Assembly (NCBI GenBank): GCA_035373625.1
Contig: DAOSNS010000003.1
Coordinates: 124,001-188,000 of the forward strand
Reading direction: 5' to 3'
Source of the DNA: DSWT01 sp035373625
GTDB taxonomy: Bacteria > Chloroflexota > Anaerolineae > B4-G1 > SLSP01
Length of the DNA stretch: 64,000 bases
How positions within the stretch are numbered: position 1 is the first letter of the stretch; each line of letters starts with the position of its first letter. Below the pieces are notes generated by a model that did no database searches, was not told the origin of the DNA, and worked only from the letters and a program-made list of their open reading frames with translations. Position numbers and translations under genes: made by a program. Below are positions 40,566 through 49,265 of the stretch, piece after piece.

Positions 40566-41185
40566 TGTCCTCACGCCCTTACCTAAATCATCTTCATTCC
40601 AGTGACGATCTTGTCACAAGCTATGAAGCCACACGGGCAGGTTTTGTCGCCCTTGCGCTTGAAAAAAGCCGTCGCGCTACACCCTATGTCGCTGAAGCAA
40701 GAGCATTGCAAGAGGCCGCCTCAAAAGCCAGGTCTCCTGTCGATTTACTGACCATCAAAGGCATAGAAGCAGGCCTCCTCACAGCAGCAGGATTATCTGA
40801 CAAGGCACTTGTTCATCTACTGCCAAAAGATAAACTGGAAGCCATCAACGGTCTAATCAAGAATTTTCTCGAGCCAGCGGGAGACAAATTTATCGAAGAA
40901 CTGGTGTTCAGGTTTCTGCTAACACGTGGCGACACGCTCGGTGGTTCAATGAGGAATATCGGTGGGGTCTTGGCACAGAGAAAATTAGCCCGTGCCATCA
41001 TTTCAACGTTAACAATCGCCGGCATTGGTTATAGGTGGCAACATTCAAAGACCAGGCAATGGGTTAATATGACCGACGATGACTCAGAGATTGAGTTATC
41101 CTTGCGTGGATTGAGTTGGAATAACAAAGGCGAACCACGCACTCTGATTTACAACTTGACTGTACCTTTGGTTAAGAACAATTAA
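40565..41185 (+). pseudogene. AvaI/BsoBI-type restriction endonuclease, C-terminally truncated
   Basis: 206 aa from ATG 40565. The text matches my recollection of BsoBI almost continuously: HLHSSDDLVTSYEATRAGF, KSRRATPYVAEARALQEAAS, NFLEPAGDKFIEELVFRFLL, GDTLGGSMRNIGGVLAQRKLARAIISTL, RTLIYNLTVPLVKNN. BsoBI is 323 aa and its catalytic Asp212, Glu240 and Lys242 come after the last of these stretches. Here translation stops two residues after PLVKN, so the whole catalytic part is missing; the next 20 bp lead into another gene. Expected to be inactive as a nuclease. It might still bind DNA or dimerise. Confidence 0.85.
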
Positions 41186-41209
41186 GTTTTTTTCTAAAGG
41201 AGGGTCGCT

Positions 41210-41953
41210 ATGGAAAGGAAACAGAGCAAGATCGTTTTTAGTCTAAGAATGGCAGTTGGCCTGATGTTGTTATTGGCCTGTAGACTAAATCAAGCGACAC
41301 CAACGCCGCCCGCCGCCGAAACCGCCACCCTCTACCCGACGTATACACCTTATCCGACATACACCCCGTATCCAACAGATACTCCTGAAGCCTTACCCAC
41401 ATTCACACCTTATCCAACGTATACACCTTATCCGACAAACACCCCCTATCCCACAGACACGCCTCGCCCCACAGATACGCCTTATCCCACAGATACCCCT
41501 ACACCTGAGCCTACGGCAACATATACACCTCGTCCAACAAGAACGCCGGGGCCTACCCCAACAACGCAGCCATCCACCAATCTGAAAAGCACGCTGTATC
41601 AGACGATGGTCAACACGCGGACCGCGTTTGAGCATTTCGGCGGTATGATTGATGTTGCTTTGGGCAGAGGATATGTCAGTTGTCAAGAGGTTGTTGACCG
41701 CTTTGACCAATTAGCTGCTTCGCCGACTTACGATGTTACCGGGCAAGACAGCAACGTTCAAGCAGCGTACAATCAATACCGCCAGGCAGTTGCGACTTTC
41801 ACGCAAGGGGCTAGAGATATGGCACAAAACTGCCGTGACTTTTTAGCTAACCCTCGGCCAGGGAGCATTCCGTTCCAGCAGTGGGGTGTTGCCCGACAGC
41901 GTGTCAACGATGCCATAGGGATACTGAACGCGGCAATTCCGCTTATCCAATAG
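41210..41953 (+). CDS. Thr-Pro-rich lipoprotein with small helical domain
   Basis: 247 aa. Signal and lipobox LLLAC at ~23-27, then ~85 residues of TPYPTDTP/TPYPTYTP repeats forming an extended wall- or surface-spanning stalk. A compact helical domain of ~120 residues follows (LKSTLYQTMVNTRTAFEHFGGMIDVALGRGYVSCQEVVDRFDQL), with two Cys (SCQEV, NCRDF) that could form a disulfide. AAAGGAGGGTCGCT precedes ATG. It follows the truncated endonuclease by 24 bp and may mark the right end of the transferred segment. Function unknown. Confidence 0.8.
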   Translation: MERKQSKIVFSLRMAVGLMLLLACRLNQATPTPPAAETATLYPTYTPYPTYTPYPTDTPEALPTFTPYPTYTPYPTNTPYPTDTPRPTDTPYPTDTPTPEPTATYTPRPTRTPGPTPTTQPSTNLKSTLYQTMVNTRTAFEHFGGMIDVALGRGYVSCQEVVDRFDQLAASPTYDVTGQDSNVQAAYNQYRQAVATFTQGARDMAQNCRDFLANPRPGSIPFQQWGVARQRVNDAIGILNAAIPLIQ

Positions 41954-41974
41954 AACAGCCTTTGATTCGGTCAC

Positions 41975-42769
41975 TCATTGGTTCTCACGGCTGCGCACCT
42001 CGACGCGGACATGGGTGAACCCCAGGGAGCGCAAGAAGTTCTCCATATACACAATGCCGGTCTCCTGAGCCTTGTCGAGGATATCTCGATCCAGTGCCCA
42101 ACTTACCAGTTGTTGTTCGGCCAGGCGGCGCGCAGCAGTCTCTAAATCAGGATCGGGACGGCGCAACAACCCCGTCTCACGCTCGTAGACGAAGGTCTTC
42201 TCGTTGTCAATGCGGCTGTAAAGGATTTCCGGCGGCGGCAGGAAGACCAACACCGTCGTCCCGATCACAACGATGTCATCTTCGGTCACTTTTGTCAGAT
42301 CGAAGCCCGCCACGACTTCACCCTCGGCAATCAACATCAAGCGGTCGCGGGAAAGGCGTTCCAGGAGACCCGATGGTTCGTCCTCAACCCGCACGATGTC
42401 GCGCATGGTGTACTGGACGGTTTCGAGCCGTCCGAAGGCGTTGATGCCGGTGATGATGGCAATCGGCGTCGGCGTGGGGGTGGATGTCGGCGTAGGGGTG
42501 GCCGTGGGGGAAGGCGTGATCGTCGGCGTGGGGATAGGGGTCGGCGTTGCAGTTGGCGTTGGGGTGCGCGTGGGACGCGGCGTCGGCAGCGGGCGCGTCG
42601 GTGTGGGCAAAAATGGCATTGACGTCGGCGTCGGCGCGTTGGCTTGCGTCCGGCGCTGTAGCAGGGTGATGCCGCCCACAATGCCCAACGTCAAACACAC
42701 CACAACCACGATCAGCAACATAAGCTGCCAGAGCGGCCAGCCTCGAATTTCACGGCGTAGCAGGTTCAT
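41975..42769 (-). CDS. DUF4230 protein with membrane anchor and Thr-Pro stalk
   Basis: 264 aa. Membrane segment at ~14-35 (LWQLMLLIVVVVCLTLGIVGG), a Thr/Pro repeat stalk at ~45-105 (TPTPTATPTPIPTPTITPSP type), then a DUF4230 domain (RLETVQYTMRDIVRVED, DRLMLIAEGEVVAGFDLTKVTEDDIVV, VFLPPPEILYSRIDNEKTFVYERETGLLR) to the end. Family function is not known. GGGGGAGAT precedes ATG. It lies 42 bp downstream of the CHAT-FGE gene on the same strand and is likely co-transcribed. Confidence 0.88.
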   Translation of the reverse strand: MNLLRREIRGWPLWQLMLLIVVVVCLTLGIVGGITLLQRRTQANAPTPTSMPFLPTPTRPLPTPRPTRTPTPTATPTPIPTPTITPSPTATPTPTSTPTPTPIAIITGINAFGRLETVQYTMRDIVRVEDEPSGLLERLSRDRLMLIAEGEVVAGFDLTKVTEDDIVVIGTTVLVFLPPPEILYSRIDNEKTFVYERETGLLRRPDPDLETAARRLAEQQLVSWALDRDILDKAQETGIVYMENFLRSLGFTHVRVEVRSRENQ

Positions 42770-42810
42770 ATCTCCCCCCTGGATTCAAAGTCAAAAGTTG
42801 AAAAATCCGT

Positions 42811-44769
42811 TCAAATCTGCCTGATGTCTGTTGACAACAACGCCACCCGGAAGCCCACATACCAGGCGACGCTGTCGGGGCGCAGGCGATTGCGACAGGC
42901 GCAGCGGGCAGTGTCGCGGGTGTAGTTGAATGAGCCACCGCGAAGCACACGCCGTATATTGGTTCCCGCTTCCGGGTTCTCACGTCCATCGGTGGGATCA
43001 TAAGGATACTTGTACTGCGGTTCGATTTCGCCATCTCCCCACAGACTGCGCGTCCACTCCCAAACGTTTCCGGCCATATCCAGAATGCCATAAGGACTCG
43101 CACCCAGAGGGTAAGCCGTCACCGGTGTCGTGGCATCGCGGCGATTCTCACGGGTGTTGCAGCGCTTGCCGTCCCAAAAATTGCCCCACGGATAGAGGCG
43201 TCCATCTGTACCACGCGCGGCCTTCTCCCATTCGGCCTCGCTCGGCAGCGTGTAGGATTTCCCGGTCACAGAAGCGAGCCAGCGACAATAGGCAAGCGCG
43301 TCATACCAGGAGACGCCGACGACCGGATAGTCAGGCTGTCCCTCAGGGAATGTGCCGCCGGCCCAGTATGCCGGGGGTTGGTAACCCGTTGCCTGCACGA
43401 AGTCCAGATACTGTCGGTTCGTCACAGGGGTCTTCGCCAGATAGTAGGCAGGGAGCGACAATGTGTGCCGGGGTTGCTCATCGGCCGGAGCAAACTCGGC
43501 GCCACGAGGGTCGCTGCCCATTATGAACTCACCCGCCGGAATAAGAATCATTTCCGGCTCAAGAGAATTGTGGGTTGAGGGTTGCAGGTTCGGGGTTACG
43601 GGTTGGGAGACGGAAGGGGCTGACGCCTGAGGACTAAGGACTGACGACTGAAAATTAAACAACACCCCATCCGTCGAACGCATATACAGCACCGGAATGC
43701 CCCACTCCACCGAACGCGGCATGGCAATACTGACCGCCTGACGCGCTTCGGTCGTCGCCGTATCCACAGGTAAACCATCAGCCAGTGCCTCGTAGAACAC
43801 GTGCGCAAACTCAACGGCGGCGCAGTCGGTGATGGGATACTGCATTGCCAGCACTGCCGGGAGTCCCCGGCGCACCAGGATTGCAGCGGTACTCGAAAAG
43901 ACATCCTGCGCGCTACCCCGCCCTCCCTCACACGCATTGAGAACCGCCAGGCGCAGGTCGTGATGATCGGCCAGTAACCTCCCCAACTGCGTCGCGCTCA
44001 AACGCGCAGTTTCACCGGTTTCATTGGCCAGCGCTACGAAACCCTCATCGGCCACGCGGTCGAATCCACCATGTCCGATGAAATGGAAGATGTGCCATGG
44101 ACCGTGACGCATGGCGCGTTGTAGATCACGCCAGGTCTGCCCTTCAAGCCAGGTCAACGTAACCAGGCCCGCCTTGCGCAAGCCGTCCAACGCCGTTTCC
44201 ACACGTTGTTTCTCGGCCGTCACATCCAACGGGAGTAAGTCTCGGGGACTCACCGCCATACCCAGGATGCGCAACGGCAATTCAATGTTTAACGGCGATA
44301 CGGGTTGCGGCAATTCGAGATAGCGCACCAGCGGCGTATTGCGCGAAAGGCATACATACTCGGCATTGCGTGGATCGTAGGCGAATTCCCACGGCAATAC
44401 GGCCAATTCCGGCGGCTGCAGACGCAGTTTGATGCGCAGCCCCTTCCCCCGTCTGGTAGCCTCAAGCTGACTTACATCGTAGCGGCTACGGACTTCGCCG
44501 GGGAACAGCATCCCGAACAGCGCACGACCAAAATCCTGTACGGTTTGATCTTCTGCTGTGAGCGTCTGCCGGCGAATTCCACCGGCACGCAAAAGGACAA
44601 TCTGGAGCGCCTGCAAACGGTTTTCCAGTTCTAACTCGCCAAAAGGGAATTCCGCCTTCTCACGGGCTTCACCTGCCGGAGAACGCAACACCGTCACCGG
44701 ATATGTTCGTCCTTCACCGGTGCCGATCTCCAACTCGAAATCTAAGTAGTCCAAACACCCATCTCCCAC
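42811..44769 (-). CDS. CHAT protease domain fused to a formylglycine-enzyme-like (SUMF1) domain
   Basis: 652 aa. Residues ~1-370: CHAT caspase-like domain with catalytic His in WHIFHFIGHGGFD (~233) and Cys in LAVLNACEGGRGS (~277). Residues ~400-645: FGE-sulfatase/SUMF1 fold (MILIPAGEFIMGSDPRG, PVTNRQYLDFVQATGY, PVVGVSWYDALAYCRWLA, LPSEAEWEKAARG, YGILDMAGNVWEWT, RRVLRGGSFN, GFRVALL). The two Cys of true formylglycine-generating enzyme are not both evident, so this is probably a binding or C-type-lectin-like use of the fold. The linker (~370-400, Ser/Pro/Gln-rich) is encoded by simple-repeat DNA. Start GTG 44769; TTG 44754 with GGGAG upstream is an alternative. Confidence 0.9.
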   Translation of the reverse strand: MGDGCLDYLDFELEIGTGEGRTYPVTVLRSPAGEAREKAEFPFGELELENRLQALQIVLLRAGGIRRQTLTAEDQTVQDFGRALFGMLFPGEVRSRYDVSQLEATRRGKGLRIKLRLQPPELAVLPWEFAYDPRNAEYVCLSRNTPLVRYLELPQPVSPLNIELPLRILGMAVSPRDLLPLDVTAEKQRVETALDGLRKAGLVTLTWLEGQTWRDLQRAMRHGPWHIFHFIGHGGFDRVADEGFVALANETGETARLSATQLGRLLADHHDLRLAVLNACEGGRGSAQDVFSSTAAILVRRGLPAVLAMQYPITDCAAVEFAHVFYEALADGLPVDTATTEARQAVSIAMPRSVEWGIPVLYMRSTDGVLFNFQSSVLSPQASAPSVSQPVTPNLQPSTHNSLEPEMILIPAGEFIMGSDPRGAEFAPADEQPRHTLSLPAYYLAKTPVTNRQYLDFVQATGYQPPAYWAGGTFPEGQPDYPVVGVSWYDALAYCRWLASVTGKSYTLPSEAEWEKAARGTDGRLYPWGNFWDGKRCNTRENRRDATTPVTAYPLGASPYGILDMAGNVWEWTRSLWGDGEIEPQYKYPYDPTDGRENPEAGTNIRRVLRGGSFNYTRDTARCACRNRLRPDSVAWYVGFRVALLSTDIRQI

Positions 44770-44878
44770 AATCTGTGTTTATCCTATTATACGGACTCTA
44801 ACGAATTTTCCAACTTGCAACTTGCGACTATACTCAGCATGAACTATTTTCAAACAATCATTTCAAGGAGAACATCTT

Positions 44879-45658
44879 ATGACAACGCAAACCTTATCAC
44901 GTTTAGTGCGGGTAAACGATCATGGGGAAGCCGTCTGGGCTGTTGTGGAAGACGAGGTTGTCTACCGGCTGGAAGGCTCCCCTTTCACGAACGGTGTGCG
45001 CAGTGCGCGTCTGGGGACGCTGGCAACGCTCACGCTGCTCTCGCCGGTCTGTCCCACGAAAATCATCTGTGTAGGACGTAATTATGTAGCCCATGCCGCC
45101 GAGCACGGCGTCGAAGTCCCCACCGAACCGTTGCTCTTTCTCAAGCCGCCGAGCAGTGTCATCGGGCCAGAAGATGCCATCGTGATTCCGGCGCTCTCAC
45201 AGCGCGTGGAGCACGAGGCCGAGCTGGCCATCGTCATCGGCAAACGCTGCCGCAACATCGCGCCGGAAGCGGCATGGGATTATGTACTGGGCGTCACATG
45301 CGGCAACGATGTGACCGCACGTGATTTACAACGCAAAGATGGGCAGTGGACGCGCGGCAAAGGCTTCGATACATTCTGCCCCATCGGGCCGTGGATTGTG
45401 ACAGGACTACGCGAAGCAGACATCGCCAACCTGAGCGTCGTTTGTCGCGTCAACGGCAATATACGGCAGGAAGGCCGCACAAGCCAGATGGTATTCTCAC
45501 CGGCGGTGCTCATCGCTTACGCCGCCAGTGTGATGACCCTGGAACCCGGCGATGTGTTTCTCACCGGTACACCGGCCGGCGTCGGCATCCTGACGCCCGG
45601 CGATGTGGTAGAAGTAGAAATCGAGGGGATCGGCGTGTTGCGCAATCCCGTGCGCTAG
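44879..45658 (+). CDS. Fumarylacetoacetate hydrolase (FAH) family protein
   Basis: 259 aa with the family's metal-binding set: KIICVGRNYVAHAAEHG, EHEAELAIVIGKRCRNI (Glu-x-Glu ligands), VTCGNDVTARDLQRKDGQW (Asp ligand), KGFDTFCPIGPWIV, and LTGTPAGVG at ~225. Members hydrolyse or decarboxylate acylpyruvates and 2-oxo acids in the cytosol; the true substrate cannot be fixed from sequence. CAAGGAGAACATCTT precedes ATG. Transcribed alone, divergent from the CHAT gene. Confidence 0.92.
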   Translation: MTTQTLSRLVRVNDHGEAVWAVVEDEVVYRLEGSPFTNGVRSARLGTLATLTLLSPVCPTKIICVGRNYVAHAAEHGVEVPTEPLLFLKPPSSVIGPEDAIVIPALSQRVEHEAELAIVIGKRCRNIAPEAAWDYVLGVTCGNDVTARDLQRKDGQWTRGKGFDTFCPIGPWIVTGLREADIANLSVVCRVNGNIRQEGRTSQMVFSPAVLIAYAASVMTLEPGDVFLTGTPAGVGILTPGDVVEVEIEGIGVLRNPVR

Positions 45659-45681
45659 ATAATTCAATCTGCTGGGGTATC

Positions 45682-46527
45682 TCACGGACGCGGGGGAACA
45701 TTTGGCGTCGGCGTGGGCGGCGGCGGCTCTGTGGGAGGACGCGGCGGCAGATTCGTTGGGATGGGCGTGGGCGTAAAGGTAGGTGTGGGTGTGAACGTCG
45801 GCGTAGGCGTGAAGGTTGGCCTCGGCGTAGCGGTAAACGTAGGGGTCAACGTGGGCGTCTGAGTCGGCGTGGGCGTGCGCGTTGGCGTCCGGGTGGGCGT
45901 GGGCGTCGGGGTCTGAGTCGGCGTGGACGTCGGCGTCCGGGTCGGCGTGGACGTCGGCGTCTGGGTCGGTGTAGGCGTGATCGTTGGCGTTGCGGTAGCC
46001 GTCGGTGTCTGAGATGGCGTTGGCGTCAGCGAAGGTGTCAGCGTGATGTTCGGAATGGGCGGCAGTGGCGTATTGGTGGGCAACGGCGTGTCGGTCGGAA
46101 GGGCTGTCGGTGTGGGTGTCGCCGAGGGGCGCGGGGTTCTCGTCGGGGTAGGTGTCGGTGTGGGCGTGGGTGTAGGCGTTGGTGTCGGCGTAGGAGATGG
46201 GAAGAATTCCAACGGCGGAACCGGCGTTGACAACACCGCTTCTTCTACTTCCGGTGGATTCAAAAGCTCCTCTGGCAACACATACGGCTGTACGTCTTCC
46301 TCCAAAGGTTCAAAAACGTAATCCGCAGAAGGAGGATGATAGCTCAGGTCGGGGTCAATGCCGGGTCGCATAGCCCCTTCAACTTCCCAAAAAGCCTGGG
46401 GACGCAAGGCCAGGGAGGCTGTGAGGGAAAGGAGTAAGGAGCTTATGGCCAGGACAATCAAAAAAATTAGCATGTCGGTCAACTGTTGACGCACATCCCG
46501 GCGATTCAACGTTTTCATATCCGCCAT
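45682..46527 (-). CDS. Membrane-anchored Thr-Pro-rich protein
   Basis: 281 aa. A membrane segment at ~18-38 (MLIFLIVLAISSLLLSLTASLAL), an acidic/hydrophobic region to ~100 (FEPLEEDVQPYVLPEELLNPPEVEEAV), then ~170 residues of TPTPTPTRTPTSTPTQ repeats to the C-terminus (ending TPNVPPRP). No catalytic domain. Starts 19 bp after the sensor kinase with GGTGG ahead of ATG. Likely an exposed stalk or spacer protein; the matching opposite-strand frame is Arg/Gly-rich and is only a shadow. Confidence 0.72.
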   Translation of the reverse strand: MADMKTLNRRDVRQQLTDMLIFLIVLAISSLLLSLTASLALRPQAFWEVEGAMRPGIDPDLSYHPPSADYVFEPLEEDVQPYVLPEELLNPPEVEEAVLSTPVPPLEFFPSPTPTPTPTPTPTPTPTPTRTPRPSATPTPTALPTDTPLPTNTPLPPIPNITLTPSLTPTPSQTPTATATPTITPTPTQTPTSTPTRTPTSTPTQTPTPTPTRTPTRTPTPTQTPTLTPTFTATPRPTFTPTPTFTPTPTFTPTPIPTNLPPRPPTEPPPPTPTPNVPPRP

Positions 46528-46546
46528 GCTTCACCACCGTTTCCCA

Positions 46547-48802
46547 TCAAGAAGTGCCATGTCTGGCATCACGTAAGGCCGGGAGCACCAAAGTGAATGT
46601 GCTGCCGCGCCCCACTTTGCTCACAACCTGTATGTTGCCTCCATGCGCTTCAACAATGGACTTGGTTACATAGAGTCCTAAGCCCAACCCACGCACATTA
46701 TCATCGCGGCTCTGCATCACTCGATAGAAGCGATTGAACAGACGTCGTTGATCTTCCGGCGATATTCCTACGCCGGTATCCATCACCTCAAGGAAGACCC
46801 GGTCATCACTAGAAGACAAACGCAAGCTGACCGTACCACCGGCATCGGTATATTGATAGGCATTGCGTACCAGGTTGATGATGGCCCAACGTAAACGACT
46901 TGCATCGGCGTTAACCAGCGGTATATTTTGCGCCATCTCCAGGGTGAAAGTCAGCGACTTTTCTTCCATTTGCGGAAGCCATTCTTTGTAAATTTCCTCG
47001 ACCAGGGAAGATAACAGCAGGGGCGCTTGCCGCAAACCAATCCGGCCGCCGGCTTCAATCTCGGAAAAGTCGAGCAGGGCGTTAATCATGGAAACCAGCC
47101 CCTCGGTTTGCTGACTTATTCTATCCAAAAAACCCCGATGCATTGGGGATAACTCTGCCCCCGCCGTCGCCGACAACAAAGCCGTGTACCCCTTAATCGC
47201 CGTGAGCGGGGTGCGTAATTCATGGGAGACATGCGCAATGAAAGCATCTTTTAGCTGCTCCGCCTCGACCTCGGAAGTAACATCGCGCAAGACAATCACC
47301 GTTCCCAGGTCTTCGCCGTCATCAGTGGAAACGCTGGCAGAGTGAGCTGTATACACCTTGTTTGCCACCTGGAAACGGCGCATTTCCAAAAGCCAGGGGT
47401 TCGTTTGGTCGCTGACTATCCTATCCTTATCAACCACAGAGAGTTCACGCACCGGCCCGGCCAGGAAATGCATGGCCATCTCCACAAGCATAGTTTCGGC
47501 CGCCTTATTCAAAGGGGTAATGTTACCTTCGGTATCTTCAAACAGCACGCCATCCCCGATGCTAGACAGGATAGAACGCATCCGTGTGGCGGTTTCTTTT
47601 TGCACCTGAAGTGCCGCTTGCAAGGCGACCGTTCGCTCACTGAGACGTTCGGTCATCTGATCAAAAGTCGCCGCCAACGCCCCAATCTCATCTGTGCGCC
47701 TGATGCCGGTGCGCTGTTGTAGATTCCCTTCGGCGACAGCCTGAGATGTTCTTACCAAAGCATGCAAGGGATGGGTGATCCGCTGCGCCACGCCAATCCC
47801 CAAAACAATGACGGCCGCCATGGCTACTGTAAATACCATGATATAAGTCTTTCGATTCGCTATATTCGTCCTGATAATGAAATCCGAAGGTAATACCACA
47901 GCAAAAACGGCCAAACGATCGCGGGCTACAATCAAAGGGCCTCGAGACAGGCGATAAGGGAGCTGATTGACGGTGATGTTCTCTATGCGCGTCTTAGTCT
48001 CCGACGCGAAAGCCTGGGCATACATCTCAGGAGTGATCGAAAGCGCCTTGAGCAAGGATGCCTGTTCCTCAGGAGATAACCCCAGGGTGAAGGTTGATGC
48101 CACCGCCTGTCCCTCGTACATATACACGATTATATCGGCCAGTGAAGAGTTTTTTAGAGAAGTGAGGATCGTATCCAGTGCAGTTCCGATCATAACGACG
48201 CCGAGGAACTCCCCATCAGGCCCGGCAGGGAACGGTACAGCCGTAAAATAATAATAGCGCCCATCTACCGGATGAGCGCCAATTGCACGCCGTGGCAGAG
48301 AGGCAGGCGATGCCTCCTCCAGTAGTTTGCCGATTATCCACAGATAGGTCGCGTCGAAGTCCAGGCTGATCGGCTCAAGTTGGTCACCTCTGCGTAGCAT
48401 GTTAAGCACAGTCTTGCCGTCGGCATTCACGACCACCAACACACCAAAATTTTGCGTACTGGCAAACGGTGTGATCAACCGCGAGAATTCTTCGTAGTTA
48501 TGTTCCGCCAAAGCCTGCGCTGCACCGCGCGTCCCTACCAGGATAGTAGCCGATTCCAGGTGATCACTTTCAAGACGCGCGAAGCCATTGAGCACGGCGC
48601 GGCCAGATTCCAGGAGATGATTGTCCAGTCGTTCATCAAGGGAACCTGCCACCAGGGTCACAACAATATAGATGCCAACCACTGCAACCGCGAGGGTCAA
48701 AAAGAGGTACGGAAGGATGATCTTCCCACGGATATCGGACGAGCGATGCAACACCGCCGTCCAAATACTTTTCCAAATGTTCTTCGGCTGTTGAACCTGC
48801 AT
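46547..48802 (-). CDS. Membrane sensor histidine kinase (Cache-HAMP-PAS-HisKA-HATPase)
   Basis: 751 aa from ATG 48802. Membrane segment ~28-52, an extracytoplasmic dCache-like sensor (~55-315), a second segment (~320-340, YIMVFTVAMAAVIVLGIGVA), HAMP (~342-395), a PAS-like region (~410-510), HisKA with the phospho-acceptor His in DAFIAHVSHELRTPLTAIKGY, and a HATPase_c with N box INLVRNAYQYTD, G1 VMDTGVGIS, F box LFNRFYRV and G2 GLGLGLYVTKSIVEAHGG. No response regulator gene is adjacent, so its partner is elsewhere. Frame extends to 48862 but those residues look non-coding. It precedes the Thr-Pro protein, perhaps co-transcribed. Confidence 0.92.
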   Translation of the reverse strand: MQVQQPKNIWKSIWTAVLHRSSDIRGKIILPYLFLTLAVAVVGIYIVVTLVAGSLDERLDNHLLESGRAVLNGFARLESDHLESATILVGTRGAAQALAEHNYEEFSRLITPFASTQNFGVLVVVNADGKTVLNMLRRGDQLEPISLDFDATYLWIIGKLLEEASPASLPRRAIGAHPVDGRYYYFTAVPFPAGPDGEFLGVVMIGTALDTILTSLKNSSLADIIVYMYEGQAVASTFTLGLSPEEQASLLKALSITPEMYAQAFASETKTRIENITVNQLPYRLSRGPLIVARDRLAVFAVVLPSDFIIRTNIANRKTYIMVFTVAMAAVIVLGIGVAQRITHPLHALVRTSQAVAEGNLQQRTGIRRTDEIGALAATFDQMTERLSERTVALQAALQVQKETATRMRSILSSIGDGVLFEDTEGNITPLNKAAETMLVEMAMHFLAGPVRELSVVDKDRIVSDQTNPWLLEMRRFQVANKVYTAHSASVSTDDGEDLGTVIVLRDVTSEVEAEQLKDAFIAHVSHELRTPLTAIKGYTALLSATAGAELSPMHRGFLDRISQQTEGLVSMINALLDFSEIEAGGRIGLRQAPLLLSSLVEEIYKEWLPQMEEKSLTFTLEMAQNIPLVNADASRLRWAIINLVRNAYQYTDAGGTVSLRLSSSDDRVFLEVMDTGVGISPEDQRRLFNRFYRVMQSRDDNVRGLGLGLYVTKSIVEAHGGNIQVVSKVGRGSTFTLVLPALRDARHGTS

Positions 48803-48907
48803 ATCCTGATACTCTCCCCAATTCCTGACTTGTCGGGGCATTTGCATGTACCCCCAAAACAAGTTCAGGCACCCGGTACACCATTACGGAAACCTTATCT
48901 TGTAAAT

Positions 48908-49193
48908 AAACGGATCGCCAGATCTGCGTTTCTAGCCAAAAACGGGGAACTGGCGTTCCCCTCGGAGCAAGAATGATAAAGCACAATCTGGCTTCGAGCG
49001 GACCGTCAGATTTGCGTTTCTAGCCAAAAACGGGGAACTGGCGTTCCCCTCGGAGCAAGAATGATAAAGCACCATCTGGCTTCGAGCGGACCGTCAGATC
49101 TGCGTTCCTAGCCAAAAACGGGGAAGTGGCGTTCCCCTCGGAGCAAGAATGATAAGGCAACATCTGGCTTCGAGCGGACCGTCAGATCCGCCT
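48908..49193 (+). repeat. Hairpin repeat array E (three 88-bp units)
   Basis: GGGGAAC-TGGC-GTTCCCC hairpins start at 48944, 49032 and 49120 (third with AAG for AAC), exactly 88 bp apart. Each is preceded by a copy of the first hairpin (GGATC-GCCA-GATCTG at ~48911, then GCGGACC-GTCA-GATTTGC and GTCAGATCTGC forms) and TAGCCAAAAAC, and followed by TCGGAGCAAGAATGATAA. A fourth partial first hairpin ends at 49193. Same family as arrays A and F. The 450 bp between the kinase start and the small Cys-rich gene hold only this array and a terminator. Confidence 0.9.
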
Positions 49194-49265
49194 TGTTGAT
49201 AATATCAGTATAACCTAGCTTTGCCAGTAAGTCAAAACACTTCAAATAGATAATCTTAGGAAAAG

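Noticed and set aside
42811..43000. Diversity-generating retroelement variable region at the FGE C-terminus
   Set aside because: The fold is right, but no template repeat or reverse transcriptase is visible in the window, and no adenine-biased duplicate of the 3' end was found by eye.
45346..46230. Long Arg/Gly-rich plus-strand frame
   Set aside because: Antisense and out-of-frame image of the FAH gene and the Thr-Pro-rich gene; (R/G)-rich text is expected opposite TPT repeats.
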